From Rallus limicola (lineage: Eukaryota > Chordata > Aves > Gruiformes > Rallidae): a stretch of DNA of 64,000 nt. Numbering within the stretch: position 1 is the stretch's first letter; the number at the start of each line of letters is the position of its first letter. Below the pieces are notes generated by a model that did no database searches, had not been told where the DNA came from, and saw only the letters and a program-made list of their open reading frames with translations. This document shows positions 39,401 to 49,533 of the stretch, in pieces. The translations under genes were made by a program, and so were the position numbers. The DNA is taken from assembly GCA_022605955.1 (NCBI GenBank), contig JAKCOZ010000003.1, positions 12,657,331 through 12,721,330 of the forward strand. Reading direction: 5' to 3'.

Positions 39401-41897
39401 GTAATATCTCTCTTGCTCTGCTTACATTTCAAAAATGAATGTCAGGCAACAGATCAATATTTTATGCAGCACTATTCTTTTAATAATTAATACCATAGGA
39501 AAGTGCTGCAAGTAAATGCAGTCAGTGAGCAGAGTACAGATCTCGAGAACGGGGTCATGAAATGAAGGAAGAAAATTTAATTACATGTATTGTCACAGCC
39601 ATTTAACTTTAATTACCTGCAAGTATCAGAAAATTGAAAAGGAAAATGAAATACCTCAGTGTCAAAAAGTAGCATCAATGCAACGACATTGCTCTTTGAA
39701 ATCTACTCATTACTTTTGCTTTCTCTGGTTTCTTTTTTTCTCATATGAATGGTAGTAAGCTCTTCCTTGAAAAGGAAAAAGGCAGTGGAAGAAGCTCCCA
39801 AGAAGAATTTTGGCAAAGGCAGGAGAGAACATGTAAAGGAAGACTAAAAGAAAGAAAAAGCCTTTAATCTAGTTATTATAAAGCAAGCTTAATCAAAATG
39901 AAAAATATTTCTAGTTTCCTTTTTACAAAGATTTCCCACTAGAACTTCAGCATGGACACAATGCTACAAAACCTGCAATTGCTCCTGGATTACTCTAGCA
40001 GAAGAGTATTCAGATATTCAGCAAAGAATTTAACATTCATTACAAAAGAAATGGCAAAGAAATAAATTAAAAGCAAAATTTCTGCCCAAGAGTGAAAATA
40101 GCTTACAATTCTGACATATGGCAAATTACCTGTGACCTTTCAGTCACAAAGAAAATGTCACTGTACTGAGAGGTAATAAATATATACTTATCACTAGAAT
40201 AATGTCAAAGTGGAACAATATCATTAAATTAACCTAAATGTCACAAGGACAGACTCCTGTTGATGGCTCAGTGTCATATCTCAACTATGCATGGCATCTT
40301 GATTCAAGGTAATTCCCAGCTCTCTCACCCTATCTTCTCAAACAGCAGTTTCTGCCAGTTCAAACATAAACTGCTTTGTTCTTCAGGGTCCAAAACATTT
40401 CCTTGAGTGTTCCAGTCATAATGAGACAGCAGCTAAAACCTGAACACATCAAACATTTGAGAATATATAATACTTTTTAACAATTATTCTTACCTTCCAA
40501 GTCATAATACAGCAGAAAATATGAGCTACTTAATGAAAACATGTTTTCTTGCTACATCAATATTTACTCAATTTGAAAACTCAAGTTGGACCAAAAAATT
40601 TACTACCAAAGCTTGCAGAGACTAGGATAGCCTATAGATAACTAGGGTCTCCTACAGTTATTAGTAAGATCACTATTGTCAAACACATACAAAAAAAAAA
40701 ATCTATAGACTACATCAATGAAAACAACATCTTTTTCTTCCATTAGTACAAGGATCCATGGTTGAATACATACCTCTTTCTGTGACCTACATTACTACAG
40801 TTTTTCCCACTGCAACAATTGTTACCTGGCCTTTGCTGCCTTGGGTTCTGATTTGCCACCTGCACCCCTGATTCATCACCATACCTCTTGCCCCTGTAGA
40901 ATTAAATTGGGCATCATCCCTTTACTTAGATTCTATGGCAAAAATTGATATTTAATCTCTCTCGTTCATGAAAATTGGAAATTTTGACAAAGGAAAACAA
41001 AGATAGGAAAACAGAGAAAATGGAGGATAAAAGAGGACTGTAATAAAATGCATTTCCTACATGGCACTACTTTGCTCTCATATATTTGCTTCCCTAAGTC
41101 CCATAACTATGGGGGGTGAAAGAACACATTTTTCTCTGCATCATCTCAGCTCCCTGAATAGAAAATTTTATACAAAATAATTCAGAGACAAAACATCAGA
41201 AAAGGAATAAATTAAAATATAGCCATATGACAACAGTGCTTCCTTCTACCAGGCTTGCTCTTTTGTCTGTGTGTTTTCTGTATGCAGATGAATGGATTTT
41301 TTTTTTAATAATTCTATTTTTACATTAAACATAATGCTCTCTCAAGGTGTTCAGACAGTTGCCTATACATTTTCAACTGTATTATACTCATGTCTGTGAG
41401 CACTAGCTATGTAAGAAGGAAGTTTTTACCTTCTCTAGAGGGAATTTATTTGAATGGCAGATTACATTTTAGAACAGCTGCTTGCCCCAGCAAAAACATT
41501 CTGAATTTTGGACATGTTTTCAGAAACAGACTACTACTCCTTCTTTAATCTTTTAGGCTTGAAAACAGCAAATCCCCAAATAAAGTTTTATTATCTAAAT
41601 GTAACAGAGGACTACACCAAAAAAGACACTTTCTGTCATTCACACTATTCGCATACTTTTCTTTTACCACTACAGTTTTTCTATCAACTCATTTATGACT
41701 TTACCCACCATTACTGGAAAAAGAATGGAATTAATTTCTGCTTATGCTCAATGATGCATGCTGCCAATTTTGTACTGATCATTCTGGCATTGCTGCCAGT
41801 TGACCTGGTGGCAGAAGACTCTACTGCAAAATAGAATTCAGTGTCCTACACCTCTTGACACTTTTCTATTTTATGCTATCTACCATACACTCTGCTG
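30422..41897 (-). other. Probable DTWD2 intron, AT-rich
   Basis: This stretch lies upstream of the penultimate DTWD2 exon on the sense (minus) strand. I searched by eye for the preceding exon (expected to carry the DGTWSQAKD and RHPKQ motifs) and did not find it here or up to 64000, so the intron probably continues past the window. No transposon is recognised. A 98-codon minus frame at 35820-36116 is open but resembles nothing known to me. Simple A-rich runs occur, for example near 33900 and 38877. Confidence 0.55.
36951..36985. repeat. Purine-rich imperfect tandem repeat
   Basis: Units of the type GCAAGGGAAGGGAAA repeat two to three times in this A/G-only stretch. It is a short simple repeat with no further signal. 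Confidence 0.65.
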
Positions 41898-41911
41898 TCA
41901 CAGAATCAGAA

Positions 41912-44665
41912 TCACAGAATCAAAGACTGGAGAAGCTTTTTAAACACATCCAGGGAAGGTGACTCAACCTCCTCCCCGGGCACTCTGTTCCAGGCCCCAA
42001 CAACTCTTTCAGTAAAAATTTTTTTCCTAACATCTAATCTGACCCTGCCCTGGCACAGCTTTGTGCCATTTCCCCATGTCCTATCTCCTGTCACCTGGCT
42101 GAAGAGACCATCACCCACCTCTCTACAACCTCCCTTCAGGTAGTTGTAGGTGGTGATAAGGTCTCCCCTCAGCCTCCTCTTTTCCAGGCTAAACAGCCCC
42201 AGCTCCCTCAGCTGTTCATCGGATTCACCCTCCAGCCCCTTCATCAGCCTCATTGCCCTTCTCTGCACATACTCCAGGACCTCAATGCCCTTGTCATGGT
42301 GAGGAGCCCAGAACTGGACACAGCATTCGAGGTGTGGCCTCACCAATGCCGAGTACAGGGGCACAATTACTTGCCTGGACCTGCTGGCCACGCTATTTCT
42401 GATACAAGCCAGGATGCCATTGGCCTTCCTGGTCACCTGGGCACAGTGCTGACATATTCAGCCTGCAGTCAACCAACACCCCCAGGTCCTTCTGTGCCAG
42501 CCAGTCTCCCCCCCAAGCCTGTAGTGCTGCATGGGGTTGTTATGTCCCATGTGCAGCACTCTGCATTTGGCTTTGTTGAACTTCATCCCATTGGTCTCAG
42601 CCCATCAGTCCAGTCTGTTCAGATCCCTCTGAAGAGCCTCTCTACCCTCAGGCAGATCAACACTTCCTCCCAGCTTAGTGTCATCTGCAAACTTACTGAG
42701 GGAACATTCAATCCCTTCATCGAGGTCATTGATAAAGATGTTGAACAAAACTGGACCCAGGACTGAGCCCTTGGGGATGCCACTCGTGACTGGCCTCCAG
42801 CTGGGTTTTGTTCCATTTACCACCACCCTTTGGGCCCGGCCATACAGCCAGTTTTTACCCCAGCAGACAGTCCACCTGTCCAGGCCAGTGGCAGCCAGTT
42901 TCTCAGTCAGAATGCTGTGAGAAAAGGTGTCAAAGGCTTTACTGAAGTCCAGGTAGACCACATCCACAGCCTTCCCCTCGTCCATTAAGCAGGTCACCTT
43001 GTCATAGAAGGCGATCGGGTTAGTTTGGCAGGATCTACCTTCTGTAAACTCATGTTGACCAGGCCTGCTCCCCTGTCCATCACTCATGTGCTGTATGATA
43101 GCTCCCAAGATGACCCTCTCCATGATCTTCCCTGGGACTGAGGTCAGACTGACAGGCCTGTAATTCTTCCTTCTGGCCCTTCTTATATAGGGGTGTAACA
43201 TCTGCCAGCCCCCAGTCGAGTGGAACTTCCCCAGTCTGCCAGGATTGCTGATAGGTGATGGAAAAGGGTTTGGCAAGCACATCTGACAACTCTCTTAGTA
43301 CCCTCAAGTGAATCCCATCTGGTCCCATTATTTGTAGTTGTCTAATTGGCCAAGTTGGTCACTAATCATTTCCACCTGAATCATGGGAGCTTTGTTATTT
43401 TTCCCTTCCCTGTCAGCCAGGATGAGTACTCATGGAATATCCAACTTAAACTATGAAAGTCTGAGGTAAAGAAGGAATTAAGGACCTCAGCCTTGTCATC
43501 ATCGCTTGAAACTAATGTTCCCCCTGCATCCAATAAAGGCTGGAGATTCTCCTTGACCCTCCTTTTACTCATAATATACCCATAAAAGGACTTTTTATTG
43601 TCTTTTACAGAACTGGCCAGTCTAAGTTCTGGTTCAGCTTTAGCCCTTCTGACTTTCTCCCTACAAGGTCTCACTACATTCCTATAGTCGTCCCAAGACA
43701 CCTTGTCTTGTCCCAAAACAAGTCGTCCCCTTCTTCCAAAGCTCATATTTTCCCCTCTTTTCCTGAATATCTTCCTGGATCTCCCTACTCAGCCAAGCTG
43801 GCTTCCTTCCTCGCTGACTCCTCTTCTGACAGACTGGGACAGCCTGTTCCTGTGCTACCAAGATTTCCTTCTTGAGGAGCAACCAACCCTCTTGGGCTCC
43901 TTTGCCTTCAAGGGCTGCCTCCCATGGAATCTTATTGAGCAGCTTTCTGAACAGTCCAAAGTCAGCCCTATGGAAGTCTAAGGTGCTTGTTCTGCTGCCT
44001 CCCTTCCTTGCTTCTAGTACTAAGAATTCTATCAGCTCATGATCACTATGCCCCAGGCATCCTCCAACCTTCATATTCCCCACTGGGCCTTCTCTGTTTT
44101 CAAACAAGTCCAGCAGGCACTTTCCCATGTTGGTTCACTCACCAACTGGGTCAAGAAGTTGTCTTGCAAAGACTCCAGGAACCTGCCAGACTGCTTTTCC
44201 CCTGCTGTATTGTACTTCCAGAGACATACAGTAAGTTGAAGTCCCCAGTAAGGAGGAGGGCTCATCAGCTTCCTCATCCTGGCCAGGTGGTCTATAGTAG
44301 ACTCCCATCACTATATCTCCATGATTTCGTGCTCCTCTGCTTTTTACCCAGAGACACTCAACCCTGTCTTCACCATACTGCAGCTCCAGGTTGTCAAAGC
44401 ATTCTCTGACATACAGGGCCACCCCACCTCCTCTCCTACGCAGCCTGTCACACCTGTATAGTTTATAACCAGCCATGGCAGCACTCCAGTCATGTGAATT
44501 ATCCCACCGCATTTCTGTGATGGCAATCTCATCACAGTCTCCTTGACTTACAAGGACTTCTAATTCCTCCTGTTTGTTGCCCATGCTGTGTGCATTGGTG
44601 TAGATGCACTTCAGCTCGTCTATTGATCTTGATCCCTTCCTCCTAAGGGAAGCCTTGCTTCCCAA
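41912..44665 (-). pseudogene. CR1 ORF2 remnant: APE endonuclease and reverse transcriptase
   Basis: The ORF2 protein of CR1 nicks target DNA (APE-type endonuclease) and copies the element RNA (reverse transcriptase). From the N-terminus: CIYTNAHSMGNKQEEL and ITEMRW (endonuclease; the catalytic Glu is kept), YYRPPG, then after breaks GHSDHELIEF, whose His is catalytic. A linker follows, then reverse transcriptase blocks [43 protein letters not shown] and the intact active site [11 protein letters not shown], and the C-terminal domain ending [19 protein letters not shown]. The frame changes near 44260, 44130, 43740, around 43340 and around 43280, and again between 42605 and 42436. One stop follows NRLD at about 42605, where TGA stands in place of a probable CGA, a typical CpG decay. 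Much of the sequence is still alignable, so the copy is of moderate age. Confidence 0.93.
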
Positions 44666-44856
44666 GTGACAGCTGGCTAAGTTACCTATCCTATCAGTAA
44701 TAATTACATCTCTATTCTGAATTAATGCACAATCCCCCTGGTTTACTAGGGTGGCTGACCAGAGGTCATTGCCAGCACACCATCCTTCAGTAACTGGACC
44801 AGCACTCCCAGGCTTTTTTCCATCTAGACTAGCCCTATCCCACTCCCCCTTCTCAT

Positions 44857-45270
44857 TTAGTTTAAAGCTCTATTAACAAGCCCTGACACTTTCTTTGAGA
44901 CTATACCTATGTCCCTTGGGGATAAGTGCTCCCCATCAGTAGAAAGCCAGGCTGATGATGCTTGAGCCAGCCTATAGTTGAAGAAACCAAAGTTCTGCTT
45001 CTGACACCATGTTCTGAGCCAGGTATTAATTTCCTGGCTCTTCTCATTCCATCCCTCCCTATTCCCTGTAGTAGGAATGACAGAGGAAGAAACTACCTGT
45101 GCTCCAGATCCTAATACCATGCATCCCAGGGCCCTTAAATCCTTTTTAATGGTCCTCAATTTTCTTTTATGGATTTCATTACTACCTATTTGGAAAGTTA
45201 AAAGTGGATAATAATCTGTAGGCCTTAAACCAGATGGCATTGTATCATTTCCTGTATAGCATTTAATCCC
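44857..45270 (-). pseudogene. CR1 ORF1 remnant with SGNH-esterase domain
   Basis: The frame is open for about 137 codons to a TAA at 44857-44859. It contains RPTDYYPLLTFQIGSNE, LRALG, GSGAQVVSSSVIP, INTWLRTWCQKQNFGFFNY and STDGEHLSPRD, ending VNRALN. This is the C-terminal esterase-like domain of bird and reptile CR1 ORF1. The GSNE block matches the G-x-N-D/E motif, and DGEH gives the Asp-x-x-His pair used by SGNH hydrolases. The frame is closed upstream by a stop just before GIKCYTGN, and the N-terminal part of ORF1 is missing. The ORF1 stop precedes the first ORF2 codons by about 190 bases, the expected order. No working protein is expected from this copy. Confidence 0.85.
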
Positions 45271-45290
45271 TCAATTTCCCCAATGGATTT

Positions 45291-46789
45291 CTCCTTGTAA
45301 CTTCAGTGGCAACACTAGAATTGAAAAGCAGGTGGATCTCTACAGTAATAGCTTCTTTTTTTTCTGTTCTTTTAAACAAAAAGAGTGACAACAAAGTTCT
45401 GAGCCAACCTGTTTGAACAAAGATCCCTTACCTTGCTTTTCACACTCCAAGCAGTGCTTTCATTTCTCACTGCTGACAGAGTGTACAGTGAGGTGTCCTG
45501 CCCATAGTTTCACCATTCCTTCACTGACTCCTACAGAAGAAGGATGAGAATGCTCTTCCACAGAGTCCCTAGGATGAGAGCATATCAAGCAAGTTGCTTG
45601 ATAAGACTTACTCTCAGGCTCCTGTAAGCATCTGTGCACCCATGCTCACCCACCAAGGGCAGCACAGAAACCATTAAGTGCTACTCACTTTGCACAGCAT
45701 GAAGTTGTGATGTGAGCAGTGAGGTAAACTGGCAAAGCATTCTTAAAGCAGATGGTGATGTGACTGACTTTGATGAAAGATCAAAACTCAGGAAACTCAG
45801 GCAGTAGTTTGTGTTGACAACTGCCCAGGCATATTACAAGATGATCAGTGAGCAAAGGGAAAGAAATGGAAAAGCACAAGTGTTTCATAAACTGTCTTCC
45901 ACGTTGTAACACATAGATTTGGTCCATGTTTCTCAGAAGAAGAGAATATGGAGAAGTTCCACCTGCCCAATACGTTGCCAAAATTTTCTTTCATTGATAG
46001 AAATTAACAATAGTATATAACCTTGACACAGTAAATTTCTAGGGCTTTTTTTAGAAGACAGTGCATCAGCTATGTGTTGCTAGTAACACTTCTAATTATG
46101 CAGTTTAGGAGGTCAAAGATCACAGCTTCCTGTCATCAGTAACACCTTTTGTAAACCTTTCCTTTCTGTTGAAGACAATTAAGTATTTTGAGCTTATTTT
46201 GGAGTGCTATGGTATTCTAAATTACCAATAAGTGTTCTTAACAACATGATTATATTATTTGCAAATCAAAGCAAATATTTAGTGGACTATGCCCATTCTA
46301 TATTTTGATTGAGAATGTTACACTAAGGTCAGACAGAACAGAGTAAATAAACTCAGCAGGAATGATCCTTATATAAATGCAGTGCTGAGTAGGAGTATTT
46401 GCGTGGTACCTTGAAACTCTGCAGCTTATGTCACAAACAAATTCATAAACAAATTGCCCTGAAGGTCTTGGCTCAAAACTCTTATGTTTACCTACAGATG
46501 TACAATCTATTTTACTAGCTTTCTGACAATACATTTGACTGCAGGATTCCTAAGATCTCATATAAATATGAGTAACTGGATGTAAAAAAAAAAAAGTTTA
46601 AAAAAAGAAAGCATATGGTAGCATTTACCTCAACTACTAGTAGGTCATTTTTTTTTTCTAGTTCATTTAACAGCTCATCAAGCCCAAAAGCTGTATAACA
46701 AAGAACACTGAATTCAGTTGGAAAAATGGAGGAAATTGAATTTAAGGGAATGTTTGATTACTCTGGGAAGAATTTGGCTAGGAAGCCTA
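45291..46789. other. Non-coding DNA between the CR1 and the LTR island
   Basis: No gene, RNA or identifiable repeat is seen. The first part (45300-45700) is slightly GC-richer than the second. Frames are shorter than 80 codons and show no family signature. Confidence 0.5.
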
Positions 46790-47677
46790 AGCTAACAGCC
46801 CATCACACAGGGGAAGACATCCTTCAGTGGTCTTTTTTAGTTTGTTTTGTTTAAATGAATTTAAAGGAGTCCAGCAAAACAGCATTTTCAACAACAGGGG
46901 CCCCCTAAACTCCTCTTCTCTTGCACAGAAGTGAGAGTATGTGCATGGAACTGAAAACCTGGTAATGTCTGAGAGCAACCATTTGGAACAACCAAAGGGA
47001 AAGCATGCTCTGCAGCTCGCTACCTATGACATGTGTCTCCTCAATCTTCCCCACGCTGGTTGCCTGGGGTAGTCTAATGATGTTATGAAAGCACCTTCCC
47101 ACTTTGCCCATAGGACAGAAGCACACCTGATTCCGAGTCTTTCTGACCTTTTCTGGGAGTCCATAAAAGGTGAGGTCCCAGCACAGAGATAAAGACTTAT
47201 AACTTGTGCTTTGTGCATTAATTGCCAGTATTTTGGTAGTGGAGGGCAGCAGGACAGACCTCAGTGGGAGGAGGTGCCCTGTGCCAGATACAAGACAATT
47301 CCAGACAGTTCCACAAGGCACAGGTCCTACACCAAACCCAGGAGGGAGGACCAGGACTGCTTTAGTAAAGCTTGGGGACGCCAACCAACAGTCTCTGTTG
47401 GGAGTAGCAGGGCACTAGGGAGTTCTCAGGCCCAGCAGCCAGCTATGCCTGTGTGGGAAACTGCTAGGAAGGAGGGAGGGAAAGAGGGCAATTCCAGAGC
47501 ATGGGGAATGACTGTCCCAGACAGGCACCCCAATATCTGGGACAGGAAAACAGAGGTGTCTGGTGTTAACACAGATTCACCAGAAGATTCCAGTTACAGC
47601 CCTTCATTCAGAAGAGTGAAAATACCTAAATGATGGATACCTACTGTCATTGCCCCAGGGAGATGCCTCTAAAATGG
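46790..47677 (+). other. GC-richer, probably retroelement-derived segment
   Basis: The composition rises from about 46.9 kb. A CATAAAAG box (about 47163) and a GATAAAGAC poly(A)-like signal (about 47188) lie about 25 bases apart, as in the promoter/R region of a plus-strand LTR. A 140-codon open frame (47211-47633) follows, but it has no gag, protease or polymerase motif that I recognise. Together with 48990-49533, this segment was continuous before the LTR at 47678 inserted. The retroelement assignment is inference. Confidence 0.35.
47673..47677. repeat. Target-site duplication AATGG (left copy)
   Basis: AATGG directly precedes the LTR that starts TGTACTGG at 47678 and recurs directly after its end at 48985-48989. 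An additional A on the left of both copies would make six bases, AAATGG, if the LTR end were drawn one base shorter. Five bases is the usual length for class III (ERVL) integration. Confidence 0.8.
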
Positions 47678-48494
47678 TGTACTGGTATTATATGGTAAGT
47701 TTTTTTGTGGAGTAGGGAATGGCTTCAGGGGTGGTTTCTGTGCAAAGACCACAAGAACTGCCCCCATGTTGGACAGAGCCAGTTTTAGTCAGGTCCAAGA
47801 TGGAACCAATACTGGCCAAAGCTGGGCCTGTCAGTGATGTTGGTAGCACCTCTGGGATTATGTTATTTAAGAAGGGGTAAAAATGCCTGCACAACAGCAG
47901 CTGGGAGAGTGGAGTCAGAATAAAAGTGAGAGGAACAGTCCTTCACCTACCAGAGCAGAAGGAGCGAGAGGAGGCACTCCAGGCACTGGAGCAGAGATTT
48001 CCCTGCAACCCCTGGAGAAGATCACGTTGAGGCAAATTACCCTCTGCAGCCCATGGAGGAGGATGGTGGAGAAGATATGCATCTGCAGCCTATGGAGAAC
48101 CCCGCATTGGAGCAGGTGGAGGCATCTGAAGGAGGCTGTGACCCTGTGGGAAGCCCATGCTGGAAGGACCTGTGGTCCCATGGAGAGAGGAGCACACACG
48201 AGAGTAGGTTTGCTGGCAGGACTTGTGACTCTGTGGGGGACCCACACTGAAACAGTTGGTGAAGAACTGCAGCCCATGGGAAGGAGTCACATTGAAGATG
48301 GTGGTAGGTAACTCCTCTCATGGGAGTAACCCCATGAGCAGGGGAGAAGTGTGAGGAGTCTTCACCCAGAGGAGGAAGAAGTAGCAGAGACAATGTGTGG
48401 TGAACTGCCTGCAACCCTTGTTCCTCATCTTCCCCATGCTGCTCAGTGGGGGGAGGTAGAGAAATGGGGAGTTAAGCTGAACCCAGGAAGAAGG

Positions 48495-48500
48495 GAGTGA
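48495..48500. repeat. Target-site duplication GAGTGA (left copy)
   Basis: GAGTGA at 48495-48500 is repeated exactly at 48747-48752, on either side of the nested LTR. Six bases is the length made by alpharetroviruses and ERVK-like elements. Confidence 0.92.
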
Positions 48501-48746
48501 TGTAGGGAACTGCGTCCGGAAGATCACGGGCTGTATGGGAAGTTAGGGCACCCATGACCTCCCCTCTTGCGCGAGAGGTGACGGGGGGCACTGGGTGGTA
48601 ACGAAGCTGGGGGCATATATAAGCTGTTGAAAATAAACGCCATTGCAGTATCCTCATATTGGTGTTAGTATTGCTTGGCCCAGGGGCTGGGAGGTTCCCT
48701 GTGTCGCTTCACCCAAACGAGGTCGACTGTCATGCAGAAGACAGCA
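48501..48746 (+). mobile_element. Solo LTR, alpharetrovirus/ERVK-like, nested in the ERVL LTR
   Basis: This 246-base LTR starts TGTAGGGAACTGCG and ends AGACAGCA, with canonical TG and CA ends. A TATA box, TATATAA, lies at 48616-48622. The poly(A) signal AATAAA at 48632-48637 sits in AATAAACGCCATT, the same string found at this place in avian leukosis-type LTRs, and a TTGGTGT word follows about 20 bases later, as it does there. The element is flanked by exact GAGTGA copies. Removing the LTR and one copy restores a continuous ERVL LTR sequence (GGGAGTGA joined to TGTGGTGTTTT). It is therefore younger than its host LTR. No viral genes remain. Confidence 0.93.
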
Positions 48747-48752
48747 GAGTGA
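48747..48752. repeat. Target-site duplication GAGTGA (right copy)
   Basis: This is the exact partner of 48495-48500 and marks the right edge of the nested LTR. Confidence 0.92.
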
Positions 48753-48984
48753 TGTGGTGTTTTTTAGGTTTCTTTTTTCTTTTCATTGTATTGCTCTGTT
48801 CGACTGGCAATAAATTAAATATCCCCCATCTGTTTTGCCTGTGACAGTAATTGGTACATGACCTCCATGTGCCTATTTTGACCCACAAGTTTTTAATTGT
48901 ATTTTCTCTCCCTGTTCCTCTGAGGGGGGAGCAATAGAGTAGCTTGGTGTGTGCCTGGCAGCCAGCCAAGGTCAGCTGGCCAGA

Positions 48985-48989
48985 AATGG
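48985..48989. repeat. Target-site duplication AATGG (right copy)
   Basis: This is the partner of 47673-47677 and marks the right edge of the ERVL-type solo LTR. Confidence 0.8.
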
Positions 48990-49533
48990 CTATGGTGATG
49001 TGGGGAAATCAGAGCTGGGGAGAATACCACTGTTGAGTCCTGAGAGTGGAGTCCTGGGGAGCCTGGGCTTATGTCATTTCTACTTCTTGTCCTCTGCAAG
49101 GGAAAAAGCCTTTGGGATGAACTGGTGGAACTATATGTCAGAATGGGTCGATACTGTTGTTTGCACAAAAGAGATGCCCCCCACAGAGGGATGAAGTTTA
49201 GAAGCCATGAAAGATGACTATGCAAACAGCTATGATGGTAGGGATGCGTGTTCTGTAGAGAGACATGGGGTGGAGATTGTTGAAATGTTAAACATGGAGC
49301 AGGACCTATTTCCAGATCCACACTGACAAGGTATGAGCTTGCAATGCATACAGATGTTGAAACCATTGTAGTGCACTTGGCTTTGGTGTTTTGCAGGGCC
49401 AAGGGGTGCAGTTTCACTTAATGCACATAGATATTGCTACCATGTCTATTCCTTTTGTCTGGTAGGAAGGGCAGAGTTTATAAGACATATCTATTTAGGT
49501 TATGATAACATTAAAAGCAGAACTTGTAATGAA
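48990..49533. other. Flank of the ERVL LTR, possibly older retroelement sequence
   Basis: The composition is still GC-richer than background. No protein motif is visible in any frame. Before the LTR insertion this stretch joined 47672, so it and 46790-47677 may be parts of one older, unrecognised element. A minus-strand frame of 174 codons (48893-49417) crosses the LTR edge and cannot be a gene. Confidence 0.35.

Larger units (their letters stand above)
41898..45290 (-). mobile_element. CR1 LINE, near full-length but inactive copy
   Basis: This 3.4-kb element in minus orientation ends at 41898 in the CR1 3' motif (CACAGAATCAGAATCACAGAATC). Going upstream it contains the ORF2 C-terminus, reverse transcriptase, endonuclease and part of ORF1. 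Most bird CR1 copies are only a few hundred bases because reverse transcription stops early, so a copy reaching ORF1 is uncommon. The 5' edge is taken as about 45290, where recognisable coding similarity fades; the true 5' UTR may be absent. Frameshifts and stop codons show it cannot move now. It lies in the presumed DTWD2 intron in the same orientation as the gene. Confidence 0.95.
47678..48984 (+). mobile_element. Solo LTR, bird ERVL-type, split by a nested LTR
   Basis: The LTR begins TGTACTGGTATTATATGG and ends GTCAGCTGGCCAGA, which lines up base for base in length with the CAACCCACCACA-type end of this family (final CA mutated to GA). In order it holds a TATA-like TATTTAAG at 47864-47871, a long region of repeated 'CTGCAGCCCATGGAGGA' type blocks, an AATAAA poly(A) signal at 48809-48814, and the TTTTGCCTGTGACAGTAATTGG and GACCCACAAG blocks typical of the family. 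It spans 1307 bases, or 1055 once the 252 bases of nested insertion and duplication are removed. Flanking AATGG copies on both sides and the lack of internal genes make it a solo LTR, the product of recombination between the two LTRs of a provirus. Open frames inside it (for example 47883-48311) are not genes. Confidence 0.9.

Noticed and set aside
41508..41834. 108-codon plus-strand frame just left of the large CR1
   Set aside because: It has no family resemblance, no splice or promoter context, and Phe/Tyr-rich composition typical of AT-rich chance frames.
42296..44409. Long plus-strand open frames (up to 156 codons) across 42296-42766 and 43987-44409
   Set aside because: They are antisense to the CR1 ORF2 on the minus strand, which has clear endonuclease and reverse transcriptase motifs.
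47883..48527. Several frames of 60-142 codons on both strands
   Set aside because: They lie inside the ERVL-type LTR and the nested LTR, which are non-coding, and have no protein family signature.
48893..49417. 174-codon minus-strand frame
   Set aside because: It crosses the edge of the ERVL LTR and its target-site duplication, so it is a chance frame created by the insertion.
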